From NCBI GenBank assembly GCA_020027875.1, contig JAHRHA010000018.1:1-60845 (forward strand): a stretch of 60,845 bases of DNA. Direction: 5' to 3'. Source of the DNA: Micromonosporaceae bacterium (lineage in GTDB: Bacteria > Actinomycetota > Actinomycetes > Mycobacteriales > Micromonosporaceae). The position numbers and the translations under genes were made by a program. Positions within the stretch are counted from its first letter, which is position 1; every line of letters starts with the position of its first letter. The notes under the pieces were generated by a model. It was given only the letters and a program-made list of their open reading frames with translations. It had not been told where the DNA came from and did not search any database. This document shows, one piece after another, positions 26,701 through 33,518 of the stretch.

Positions 26701-26990
26701 TCCTGCGGGGCGCGAAGGAGCGGCTCTCGCCGATCCTGATGACCTCGTTGGCCGCGGGACTCGCCCTCGTCCCGCTGGTGGTCTTGGGAAGCCTTCCCGG
26801 CCACGAGATCGAGCACCCCATGGCAGTGGTGATCATCGGCGGCCTAGTCACCTCGACGCTGCTGAACCTGTTCGTGACGCCCTCCCTCTACCTGCGCTTC
26901 GGCGGGCGGCGGGACGCATCCGCGCCGGACGAGGGCGGACGTGGCTGGCGCGGGATCGTCGGATGGCGCCGGAGACCCCAGACGACATAG
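23793..26990 (+). CDS. RND superfamily efflux permease, second of pair
   Basis: A 1065-residue RND transporter and close paralogue of the pump at 20039. The shared N-terminal pattern is MRWIIGTSLKLRFLVV followed by PEFAPPRVEIQT. The helix-4 motif is VLVDDAIIDVENI (D421, D422). Unlike its paralogue it keeps the canonical helix-11 motif GIAARNGILMINH, so this member looks fully competent for proton-driven transport. Two ATGs begin the frame; the SD is GGTAGGGG. The pair could form a heterotrimer like MdtBC in E. coli, where the two subunits also differ in proton-relay residues. That is inference. The SURF1-like gene follows closely. Confidence 0.93.
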   Translation: MMRWIIGTSLKLRFLVVVGASMLMFFGVLQLSDMPIDAFPEFAPPRVEIQTLCTGLSAQDVEELVTVPLEQGLNGIEGLDVMRSKSVSQLSSVLLIFKPGTDLMKSRLLIQERLTAITPRLPRWANSPFMLQPLSSTSRVMKIGMSQADKSSAAHVNMALTAYWTVRPRLMRVPGVANVAIWGDRWHVKQVQVDPELMRQHNVTLEQVMNAAGDAVDVGQLKFRGGFEIGTGGWVDTANQRLQVQHQLPALTAEQLAGIPIDVPPGAKKIYLKDVARLVDVDEPPGSLLVGDAVINDGLGLMLIVEKLPWGNTLEVTRNVEAALKDMAPGLEGIAVDTEIFRPATFVETSVNNLGRAMIIGFLLVVLILVLFLFEWRVALISAISIPLSLVAAGLVLNWAGATINTMILAGLVISLGVLVDDAIIDVENIVRRIRQHRLEGSTRSTASIVLEASIEVRGPIVQATMIILVSTAPIFLLGGLTGSFFRPMALAYGLAILASLLVALTVIPALALILLAKAPIERRESPLVRWLQRGYTAALARIVPRPKVAYATVALVMAGGVLLLPLLGQSLFPAFKERDFLMHWVVQPGTSREESVRITVQASKELRAIPGVRNFGAHIGQGTLSDEVVGMNFTENWISIDPSVDYDKTLAEVQKVVDGYPGIQRDVQTYLKERTKEVLTGSSDAVVVRIFGDDLDLLREKANEVKELMAGVNGIIEEHVTLQSNIPQLQVEVDLAKASRYGIKPGDVRRAAATFIASEEAGDIWRNGKNTEVHVWSVPEARFSVNSVRELLMDTPDGRKIPVGEMADVKIVSTPNQILRESGSRRIDVGANVADGFALDNVAAEVQERLATVDFPAGYHAQLLGEYKEQQAAQDRLTLFAGVALIGILFLLVTAFNSWWLAFLVLLTLPMALVGGVFAAYLTGGILSLGSLVGFFTVLGIAARNGILMINHFQHLEREEGEPFGPNLVLRGAKERLSPILMTSLAAGLALVPLVVLGSLPGHEIEHPMAVVIIGGLVTSTLLNLFVTPSLYLRFGGRRDASAPDEGGRGWRGIVGWRRRPQTT

Positions 26991-27013
26991 GGGAGGCGAG
27001 TGTCCCAGGGTCG

Positions 27014-27898
27014 ATGAAGGCAACGGCGCGCCGAGTGTCGCGGATCACCGGAGTAATCTGCCGTGACGTGTACCGGTTTCTGCTGTCGCCGCGCTGGATC
27101 GGCCTGGGCCTGCTGATGACTCTGGCCGCCGCCGGCATGGTCGGCCTCGGCCTGTGGCAACTGGACCGCTACCACTATCGCAGCGAGATCAATGCCCGCA
27201 TCGACGCCGCCGGCGTCCGGGATCCCCTTCCGCTGGCGCAGGTGCTCGCCGCGCCCGCACCCGTGCGAGCCGGCGTGGTCGGCTCGGCGCCGCCGGTAGC
27301 GGCGTCGTGGACGCGGGTCACCGTGACCGGCAGGTACGACCCGACGCACGAGATTCTGGCCCGCGCCCGCACCGTCCATGACCGCGTCGGGTTCGAGATC
27401 CTCACGCCGCTCGTGCTCCCCGATGGCACCGCGGTGCTCGTGGACCGGGGCTGGGTGCCGCCATCGGCCGCCGGTGCCGCCGCGCCACCCAAGGTCCCGG
27501 CCGCTCCGGCGGGTGAGGTGACCGTCGTCGGCCGTATCCACGCGCCTGAGAGCCGAGCCGCCGCGGCCGAACCCTTCGGCGACTGGATGGCGGTACGCCG
27601 CGTCGCGCCCGAGCTTCTTGCCCCCGCCCTCCCCTACCCGCTCTTCGGGGCTTACCTGACACTGGAGAGCCAGACCCCGCCGGGAGATCCGGCCTACGTT
27701 TCGATCCCGCCCGACTATGAGAACGCCGGCATGAACGCCGGCTACGTCGTGCAGTGGTGGCTGTTCGCCGCACTGACTCTGGTCGGGCTCGGCTACCTCG
27801 TGGTGCGGGAGGGACGTGCGCATCGGCCCGGCGGAGGCGCGCCGGCTGCGGTCACCGGTCGCGGCCTCGAAGCGGCGCCAATCTCGCCCGCGCTCTGA
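27014..27898 (+). CDS. SURF1 family protein
   Basis: About 294 residues from the ATG at 27014. The frame opens earlier (ATG at 26963, overlapping the RND gene by 28 bp), and a GTG at 27068 is also possible, so the start is uncertain. Two membrane helices bracket the protein: IGLGLLMTLAAAGMVGLGLWQLDR (about 31-54) and VVQWWLFAALTLVGLGYLVV near the C-terminus. The GxWQLDR motif after helix 1, VTVTGRYDP and VLVDRGWVPP are family hallmarks. SURF1 aids cytochrome c oxidase assembly, probably in haem a insertion. Its place behind RND pumps may reflect readthrough only. Confidence 0.88.
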   Translation: MKATARRVSRITGVICRDVYRFLLSPRWIGLGLLMTLAAAGMVGLGLWQLDRYHYRSEINARIDAAGVRDPLPLAQVLAAPAPVRAGVVGSAPPVAASWTRVTVTGRYDPTHEILARARTVHDRVGFEILTPLVLPDGTAVLVDRGWVPPSAAGAAAPPKVPAAPAGEVTVVGRIHAPESRAAAAEPFGDWMAVRRVAPELLAPALPYPLFGAYLTLESQTPPGDPAYVSIPPDYENAGMNAGYVVQWWLFAALTLVGLGYLVVREGRAHRPGGGAPAAVTGRGLEAAPISPAL

Positions 27899-27993
27899 CC
27901 GACACCGCCGCGGTTCGCCGATCGCTGGCGCGTTCGGTGCCGGCCAGCCGAGAATGGAGTCGGTCGAGCCACGACGTTCGTCGCTCGGCGGAG

Positions 27994-28025
27994 GTCAGTC
28001 GAGTCACAAGTCAGTCGAGTCACAA
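27994..28025. repeat. Tandem 16-bp direct repeat before DUF1876 gene
   Basis: GTCAGTCGAGTCACAA occurs twice head to tail (27994-28009 and 28010-28025), ending just before the GGGGG ribosome binding site of the next gene. It may be an operator or a leader element, or a recent duplication. Confidence 0.7.
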
Positions 28026-28036
28026 GGGGGTGGGCC

Positions 28037-28312
28037 ATGGCGACGATGACGACCACCGCGACCTGGACGATCGAGATGCGCTTCGAGGAGGACCCCGACC
28101 GCACACACGCGATGGCTGTCCTGCGGACGCCGGACGGGCGCGAGTTGCATGGTCACGGCCAGTCTCGGCGCAACCCGGTCGACCGGCCGCTGCCGCGAAT
28201 CGGCGAGGAGGTGGCGGGGGCTCGGGCGCTATCTAATCTCGCGCACGAACTCCTCGAGTACGCCGCGGGCGAGATCGAGTCGAACGTCCGTCGCGGCGAC
28301 CCCGCACCCTGA
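28037..28312 (+). CDS. DUF1876 domain-containing protein
   Basis: A 91-residue soluble protein with GGGGG 7 nt before the ATG. ATWTIEMRFEEDPDRTHA, then LRTPDGRELHGHGQSRRNP and IGEEVAGARALSNLAHELLE, match DUF1876, a small alpha/beta domain common in actinobacteria (dsRNA-binding-like fold, function unknown). It stands alone behind the SURF1 gene with 138 bp between. That spacer has a 16-bp tandem repeat and probably the promoter. Confidence 0.85.
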   Translation: MATMTTTATWTIEMRFEEDPDRTHAMAVLRTPDGRELHGHGQSRRNPVDRPLPRIGEEVAGARALSNLAHELLEYAAGEIESNVRRGDPAP

Positions 28313-28345
28313 CCGCCGGCCCGCCCTGCCCTTCGCCGTTCTTGC

Positions 28346-28410
28346 CGTCGATCAAGGACCTGTGGCCGTGGTCGGATCTCTATTCCTCGACCATTTCTCC
28401 TTGATCGGCG
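28346..28410. terminator. GATC-rooted inverted repeat across the 3' end of ligB
   Basis: CGTCGATCAAGGA (28346-28358) pairs with TCCTTGATCGGCG (28398-28410) over 13 bp with one mismatch and a 39-nt loop. It spans the stop of ligB and lies 33 bp after the DUF1876 stop, so it could serve both convergent genes. Terminator function is inferred. Confidence 0.45.
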
Positions 28411-29975
28411 GGAAGATCGAGGTCGGCGGGGAGAACGAGGTCGGACGGGCGGAGATGGGCGGCGTGGGAGAGGGCGCGGACGGCGGCGATCGTGTCGGCA
28501 TCCGAGGCGGACTTGTCCTCGCGATAGCGCAGCACCCGGGCGAAGCGCAGCGTCACCCCGCCCGGATAGCGCGTGCTCGCCTGTACTCCGTCGAAGGCGA
28601 TCTCGACAACGAGTTCTGGCAGGACGGTGACCACCCACTCGCCGCGATCGATGGCGAGCTCCTGTAACCGAGCGGTCTGCCACGCGAGCATTGCATCGGT
28701 AAGGCCTTTGAACGTCTTGCCGAGCATGACGAATCCGCCGGCCGGGTCGCGTGCGCCCAGGTGCAGGTTGGACAGCCAGCCGCGCCTGCGCCCATGCCCC
28801 CACTCGGCCGCCAGCACCACGAGGTCCAAGGTGTGGCGCGGTTTGACCTTGATCCAGGCAGCGCCGCGGCGACCCACGTCGTAGGCCGCCCCGGCGGCTT
28901 TGATCACGACCCCCTCCTGGCCGTGATCCAGGGCCGCCGCAAATGCGGCCTCAGCCTCCGCCGGCGACTCAACAGTGATCCGCGCGACGCGCAACGACGC
29001 CGGAACCGCCGCGTCCAACGCAGCCCACCGTACGGTGCCGGGCTCGTCGATGAGGTCGGTGCCGTCGAGGTGCAGCGCATCGAAGAAGAACGGCGCAAGC
29101 GCGCCCGGCGCAAGCCGGGACGCACGACTCGCGGTCTCCTGGAACGGTCGGGCCCGGCCCGACTGATCAACGGCCAGGGCTTCCCCATCCAGCACCGCGA
29201 CCCGCCCGGCCAGGGCTCGTGCCGCCGCGACAATCTCGGGCACGCGCGCGGTGATGTCGTCCAAGCTCCGGCTGAATACCGCGACATCGTCGCCATCGCG
29301 GTGCACCTGCACCCGAATGCCGTCCAGCTTGGCGTCGACGGACGCCGGCAAACCGGTGGCCGTCAAGGCCTCCTCGATGCTGCTCGCGGCCTGGGCGAGC
29401 ATCGGTGCCAACGGCCGGCCAACGGTCAGGCGGAACTCGCCGAGCGCTGCCACGCCACCGATGAGTGCCGTGGCCGCCACCATCTTGAGGTCGCCTGATA
29501 GCAGGAGCGCACGACGCACGACCGTCGGTGCGACGCCCGCGGCGACGGCAATCGCGTCGGCGAGCAGCCCGGCCTGTGCGCCCTGGCGTACCTCGCCCGA
29601 GATGATCCCGCTAAGCAGTCGATGCTCGTCCGCCGTCGCCGCGGCGAACAAGCTCTGTACCAACGCGCGTCGCCGTGCCTGCGAACCGGCACCCGCCACG
29701 GTGCCCATCTCCGCCAACCGAGCGTCAACGTCGCGCACAGTTAGCGTCGCTACATCGGCCGAGGGTGGCAGGTCGCGAAGGCTCGCCCAACCAACCCCGA
29801 TCTGGCGCTGGCGCATCTCACCCGCGAGGTACGCCGCACCGGCCTCAATTTCCCGCGAGTCGCCCGACCGCGCGAGCCCCTTGAGCGCGCCGGCCAACAA
29901 CTCGATCTTTGCCCGCCGACCAGAGGTCGCCGCAACCGCCGCCGACGTCGCGGCGAGATCTGCGAACAGCACCAC
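28380..29975 (-). CDS. ligB: ATP-dependent DNA ligase, LigB type
   Basis: About 531 residues from one of two adjacent GTGs (29975, 29972). The frame is open much further up but that part is low-complexity. The N-terminal helical DNA-binding domain spans about 1-185. The adenylation domain has motif I AKLDGIRVQ with nucleophile K216, VAVLDGEALAV, and VVIKAAGAAYDVGRRGAAWIKVKP (motifs IV-V). The OB domain contains LPELVVEIAFDGVQ and TLRFARVLRYREDK. LigB enzymes seal nicks with ATP and are not the essential NAD ligase. A small ORF ends 56 bp upstream, and an SOS box precedes that, so damage-inducible expression is likely. Confidence 0.93.
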   Translation of the reverse strand: MVLFADLAATSAAVAATSGRRAKIELLAGALKGLARSGDSREIEAGAAYLAGEMRQRQIGVGWASLRDLPPSADVATLTVRDVDARLAEMGTVAGAGSQARRRALVQSLFAAATADEHRLLSGIISGEVRQGAQAGLLADAIAVAAGVAPTVVRRALLLSGDLKMVAATALIGGVAALGEFRLTVGRPLAPMLAQAASSIEEALTATGLPASVDAKLDGIRVQVHRDGDDVAVFSRSLDDITARVPEIVAAARALAGRVAVLDGEALAVDQSGRARPFQETASRASRLAPGALAPFFFDALHLDGTDLIDEPGTVRWAALDAAVPASLRVARITVESPAEAEAAFAAALDHGQEGVVIKAAGAAYDVGRRGAAWIKVKPRHTLDLVVLAAEWGHGRRRGWLSNLHLGARDPAGGFVMLGKTFKGLTDAMLAWQTARLQELAIDRGEWVVTVLPELVVEIAFDGVQASTRYPGGVTLRFARVLRYREDKSASDADTIAAVRALSHAAHLRPSDLVLPADLDLPADQGEMVEE

Positions 29976-30031
29976 CTCATCATGCCCGCGGTGTACGACA
30001 TCCGCGTCCCAGCAGGATCGGCTGTCGCACC

Positions 30032-30238
30032 CTACGCGGCGACGACCTCGGAGATGGTGAACGTGCGGGCGAGCACGGCGTTGGCGACCCGCGTTAGGTG
30101 GGAATCGAGCTGGTGGAGGACGGCCACGAGCTGGTCGATCTGCTCGGTGAGCGTGGCCTCGGGAAGGGCCCGAACGTCCTCTTCCCCAAGAGCGGCGATG
30201 GCGGCGTGAAGCTGGTCCATAACATCTCTCGTACTCAT
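30032..30238 (-). CDS. Small helical protein, resembles N-terminus of DUF222/13E12-type proteins
   Basis: A 68-residue, wholly helical, soluble protein. LHAAIAALGEEDVRALPEATLTEQ and QIDQLVAVLHQLDSHLTRVANAV resemble the opening helices of DUF222-HNH (13E12 repeat) proteins, of which several mycobacterial members are in the LexA regulon. Here the rest of such a protein is absent, so this is either a short stand-alone regulator or a remnant. No clear SD precedes the ATG. A LexA-type box lies 45 bp upstream, and ligB follows 56 bp downstream on the same strand. The family resemblance is tentative. Confidence 0.6.
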   Translation of the reverse strand: MSTRDVMDQLHAAIAALGEEDVRALPEATLTEQIDQLVAVLHQLDSHLTRVANAVLARTFTISEVVAA

Positions 30239-30282
30239 GTGCTAGAAGGTAGTCGATTCGAACACGCTTAGCAAGACCGTAG

Positions 30283-30298
30283 CCGAACTTTTGTTCGA
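30283..30298. promoter_or_regulatory. LexA/SOS box upstream of small ORF and ligB
   Basis: CCGAACTTTTGTTCGA. The actinobacterial/Bacillus SOS consensus is CGAAC-N4-GTTCG, which is present in full; 15 of 16 bases fit the extended TCGAAC-N4-GTTCGA palindrome. It is 45 bp before the small ORF start on the minus strand. A perfect 14-bp palindrome (CGTGTCGCGACACG, 30299-30312) abuts it, and a TTCGAA half-site lies at 30257-30262. Confidence 0.8.
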
Positions 30299-30329
30299 CG
30301 TGTCGCGACACGCCGAACCGATCGCGCCG

Positions 30330-31691
30330 TCACCCCCGCGACGGCAGCATCCGGGCGACGTTTGCCAACAGCAACGTCTCGGCGATACAGACCCGCTCGA
30401 ACTCTGCCAGGTGCAGGCTCTCGTTCGGCCCGTGCGCCCGCGAATCCGGGTCCTCCACGCCGGTCACGAGGATCGCCGCTTCGGGGAAGAGATCCTGGAA
30501 GGTGGCGATGAACGGGATCGAGCCGCCCACCCCGATGTCGACGGGCACCACGCCATCCCAGGCCGCCCCGAACGCGGCCCGCGCCGCGTCGTACGCGGGC
30601 CCGGACGACTCGATCACACACGGCGCACCATCATGCTCGAGGGTCACCGTCACGCGGGCTCCCCACGGGGCGTTGCGCTCGATGTGTGTTGCCAGCGCGA
30701 GAAATGCCTTCTTCGGGTCGTCGCCCGGAGCTATCCGCACCGAGACCTTCGCCTTCGCCACCGGTACCAGCGCGTTGGGAGCCTCGGTGGTGCGCGGCGC
30801 GTCGACGCCGAGCACCGAGATCGCGGGACGGGTCCAGACCCGCTCCACCAGGCGGCCGGTGCCGATGAGTGACACCCCATCCAAGAGACCGGCCTCAGTG
30901 CGGAATCGGTCCACTGGATAGTCCAGTGGCGCCGCCTCTCGGCGTACCAACCCTTCCACGGCGACGTCACCGGCATCATCGTGCAGCGTTGCCAACAGTC
31001 GACACAGGGCAGTGAGCGCATCGGGCACGGCCCCGCCAAACATTCCACTGTGGACGGCGTGATCCAGAGTTCGCACCTCGACGAACCCGTTGACGATCCC
31101 CCGTAGCGATGTCGTCAACGCCGGCTGCCCGATGTCCCAGTTGCCCGAGTCCGCGATGACGATAACGTCGGCCGCCAGCTCCGACCGGTGCAGGAGAAGG
31201 AGTTCCTCGAGCGAGTCCGAGCCGAACTCCTCCTCGCCCTCCACGAAGACGACGACGCCCACCGGTAGCTCGTCGCCGAAGGCCCGCAGCGCCGCCACGT
31301 GTGCCATGATGCCGGCCTTGTCGTCGGCCGCGCCGCGGCCGTAGAGCCGCCCGTCGCGCTCCGTCGGTTCGAAGGGATCCGTGAGCCAGGCCGTGCGGTC
31401 ACCCACCGGCTGCACGTCGTGGTGGGCGTAGAGCAGCACCGTCGGCGCACCCTCCGGCGCGGGTCGGCGCCCGATCACCGCCGGCTGCCCGCCCGCGCGG
31501 ACGATCTTCACGTCCGGCAGGCCCGCCTCACGCAGCAGTACAGCCACGGCCTCGGCCGAGCGGTCGACCTCGGCATGGTCGAACGACTCGAAGGCGATGC
31601 CGGGGATGCGGACAAGGTTGTCTAGGTCGGCACGTACGCCCGGCATGTGAGCGGCGACGGTGGCGCGCAGCTGCGACTCGGTGAGGCTCAT
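30330..31691 (-). CDS. M20 family dipeptidase
   Basis: A 453-residue zinc peptidase. The ATG at 31691 follows CGGAGACC, a good SD; the frame upstream is a shadow of the preceding gene. Metal-binding motifs are YAHHDVQPVG, YGRGAADDKAG and VEGEEEFGS (catalytic and metal Glu pair). The lid domain has LDHAVHSGMFGG, and the closing AHGPNESLHL supplies the last ligand. The family includes carnosinase-like dipeptidases. It should act in the cytoplasm on dipeptides or N-acyl amino acids. It is last in the leftward run that starts at the amine oxidase, 22 bp after the M48 gene. Confidence 0.92.
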   Translation of the reverse strand: MSLTESQLRATVAAHMPGVRADLDNLVRIPGIAFESFDHAEVDRSAEAVAVLLREAGLPDVKIVRAGGQPAVIGRRPAPEGAPTVLLYAHHDVQPVGDRTAWLTDPFEPTERDGRLYGRGAADDKAGIMAHVAALRAFGDELPVGVVVFVEGEEEFGSDSLEELLLLHRSELAADVIVIADSGNWDIGQPALTTSLRGIVNGFVEVRTLDHAVHSGMFGGAVPDALTALCRLLATLHDDAGDVAVEGLVRREAAPLDYPVDRFRTEAGLLDGVSLIGTGRLVERVWTRPAISVLGVDAPRTTEAPNALVPVAKAKVSVRIAPGDDPKKAFLALATHIERNAPWGARVTVTLEHDGAPCVIESSGPAYDAARAAFGAAWDGVVPVDIGVGGSIPFIATFQDLFPEAAILVTGVEDPDSRAHGPNESLHLAEFERVCIAETLLLANVARMLPSRG

Positions 31692-31713
31692 GGTCTCCGA
31701 TCGTAGGCGGGCG

Positions 31714-32820
31714 CTATCGACCGTCCGAAGGCGGTGCGTCCGCCTCGTCGCCGTCGCGCCGCGGCGAGCCATCCGGCGCGGTACCTGTACCCATCCAGTC
31801 CCGGAGACGGCTCGCACCGGCACCGACCCAGTCGCCCACCGAGCCCGACGCTCCGTCACCGAGGCGACGCAGCAGTGAGACGAGTGGGTCCTGCGACGTG
31901 GCGAAGGCTTCGCGGTACGAATCGGCGGCCGCTTTCGCGTCGGCGGATGCGGAAGCAGTCCTATCGTCGTCGCGGCGCGGATAGTCGCCGCCGAGCACCC
32001 GTGCGTACGCGCCCGAGTCGACCCACTGGCGCAACGCGGCGGCGCGGCCGACCGGCAGCGGGTGGCTGCGCCCCACCACCATCCGAATCTTGATCAAGCT
32101 GTCGCGCAGGTCCCCGGTCCGGTCGTACTCGGCGGCCTGCTCCAGGAACGCGGCAGTGTCCACCTCGGACAGATCACCGCCACCGGCGAGCTTCATCGTC
32201 AGCCGTAGCGCCGCGGCCGGGTCCTGCCCCGAGAGCAGCCCGGCCCGATCCGCGGAGAGTTCGGCCTTGCGCCACCACTCACGCAGCGCCGTGATAATGG
32301 CCCGGATCGCGAGGGAGCCCAGCGGCAGCCAGGCCAGGGCGACGGCCCAGTTCGTGAGGATCACGAGCATCGTGCGATACACGGCGTGGCCCGACATGAG
32401 GTGCCCGATCTCATGCCCGAGCAGGTGCCGCAGCTCCTCGTCATCGAGTAGCTCCAACGCGCCGCTGTTGACCACGATGAACGGCTTGGACATACCGACA
32501 CACATGCCATTGAGCGTCCGGTCGTACTGGATGTAGAGCTCCGGCAACTCCGCCAGGTCCAGGGCCGCAGCCGACTCGGCGAAGAGCCGGTGCACCCGCG
32601 GGTACTGCCGATGGTCGACCCGGATGGCGCCGCCGAGAAACTCCAGGCGGTATGCCCGTTCGTTCCACAGCGAGTTCAATGCCTTGAGTACGTCGTCGAA
32701 GCCTCGCAACTCGCGCAGGGCGGTCAGCGCTCCTCGATCGGCGGGATGTTCCCACGCCCGCGAGGAGATCCCCGTCAACGTCACACGCCGGCGGGCCGGC
32801 AATTTCTCCTCGGCGCTCAT
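31714..32820 (-). CDS. M48 family zinc metallopeptidase
   Basis: A 368-residue protein with GGGGGGAG before the ATG. The catalytic motif is HLLGHEIGHLMSGH (HExxH, about 134-147), and a downstream KAELSADRAG supplies the third zinc ligand and Asp typical of M48. A hydrophobic stretch (about 148-178, TMLVILTNWAVALAWLPLGSL) between these motifs is the membrane part. VNSGALELLDDEELRHLL is the usual helix before the motif. The C-terminal tail (about 285-368) is Asp/Ala/Ser-rich and probably disordered. Such proteins act in membrane protein quality control. It sits between the kinase-like and dipeptidase genes in one transcription unit. Confidence 0.9.
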   Translation of the reverse strand: MSAEEKLPARRRVTLTGISSRAWEHPADRGALTALRELRGFDDVLKALNSLWNERAYRLEFLGGAIRVDHRQYPRVHRLFAESAAALDLAELPELYIQYDRTLNGMCVGMSKPFIVVNSGALELLDDEELRHLLGHEIGHLMSGHAVYRTMLVILTNWAVALAWLPLGSLAIRAIITALREWWRKAELSADRAGLLSGQDPAAALRLTMKLAGGGDLSEVDTAAFLEQAAEYDRTGDLRDSLIKIRMVVGRSHPLPVGRAAALRQWVDSGAYARVLGGDYPRRDDDRTASASADAKAAADSYREAFATSQDPLVSLLRRLGDGASGSVGDWVGAGASRLRDWMGTGTAPDGSPRRDGDEADAPPSDGR

Positions 32821-32865
32821 CGCTCCCCCCTCAGGACTCCCTCTCGGATCGTCCCCCGTTTCCGG

Positions 32866-33507
32866 TCAGTGTGCCAACCGGACGAACTCGCGCTCGGCAT
32901 CGTGCGGCTGTGTGGGTGCACCGTCGACCACAAGACGCGCTCGGCCGGCGGTGCCGTCGGCCGCGAAATGCCGCTCCTCATCCGCCATCCACCGCACCCA
33001 CTCGTCACGCTGGACCTCACCGTCGCGTTCGATGCCCCGCGTGAGGCGAAGGTCGCGGTCGGCGACGACGAAAACGCTGAGACCCAGGTACGGGGAAGTG
33101 GCCGCCCTGGCGCTGGTGACTCCGTCGACGATGAGCACCTGGGGTACGGGCACCGCCTGCCATGCGTCATCGAAGCACCCGCGATGCCAGTCGTACGTGC
33201 GATAACGAGCGGGCTCCCCTCGGCTCAAGGGCACCAGGATCCACTCACTCAGTCGTGGCCAGAACCTGACCATGTCGGTCCAGCCCTCCAGCAGGTCGTC
33301 GGTGTGGATCTCGGCTACGTCGGCGCCTGCTTCGCGGAGAGCCGTCGCGAGTCGCCCGGCAAACGTGGTCTTCCCCGACCCCGCCGGTCCGTCGACGGCC
33401 ACATACCGCACGGGCCCTAGCCGGGGTGGCTCCGCGAGGATCGTCGCGGCCAGGTGCTCGTAACGCTCGACGCTCCCGCGCACTCTCACTCGCCCGCTCC
33501 CGCTCAC
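32866..33507 (-). CDS. Uridine kinase-like P-loop NTPase
   Basis: About 213 residues. The P-loop is VAVDGPAGSGKTTFAGRLA and a second motif EIHTDDLLEGW fits the acid residue of uridine kinase-type phosphotransferases. YRTYDWHRGCFDDAW and LIVDGVTSAR also match the family. The later part has DRDLRLTRGIERDG, a lid-like Arg region. The substrate is uncertain; many actinobacterial members are annotated only by fold. I choose the GTG at 33507, 11 bp after the cobQ stop, with TAGGG upstream. GTGs at 33489 and 33483 are alternatives. Confidence 0.8.
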   Translation of the reverse strand: MSGSGRVRVRGSVERYEHLAATILAEPPRLGPVRYVAVDGPAGSGKTTFAGRLATALREAGADVAEIHTDDLLEGWTDMVRFWPRLSEWILVPLSRGEPARYRTYDWHRGCFDDAWQAVPVPQVLIVDGVTSARAATSPYLGLSVFVVADRDLRLTRGIERDGEVQRDEWVRWMADEERHFAADGTAGRARLVVDGAPTQPHDAEREFVRLAH

Positions 33508-33518
33508 GCCGGCTGACC

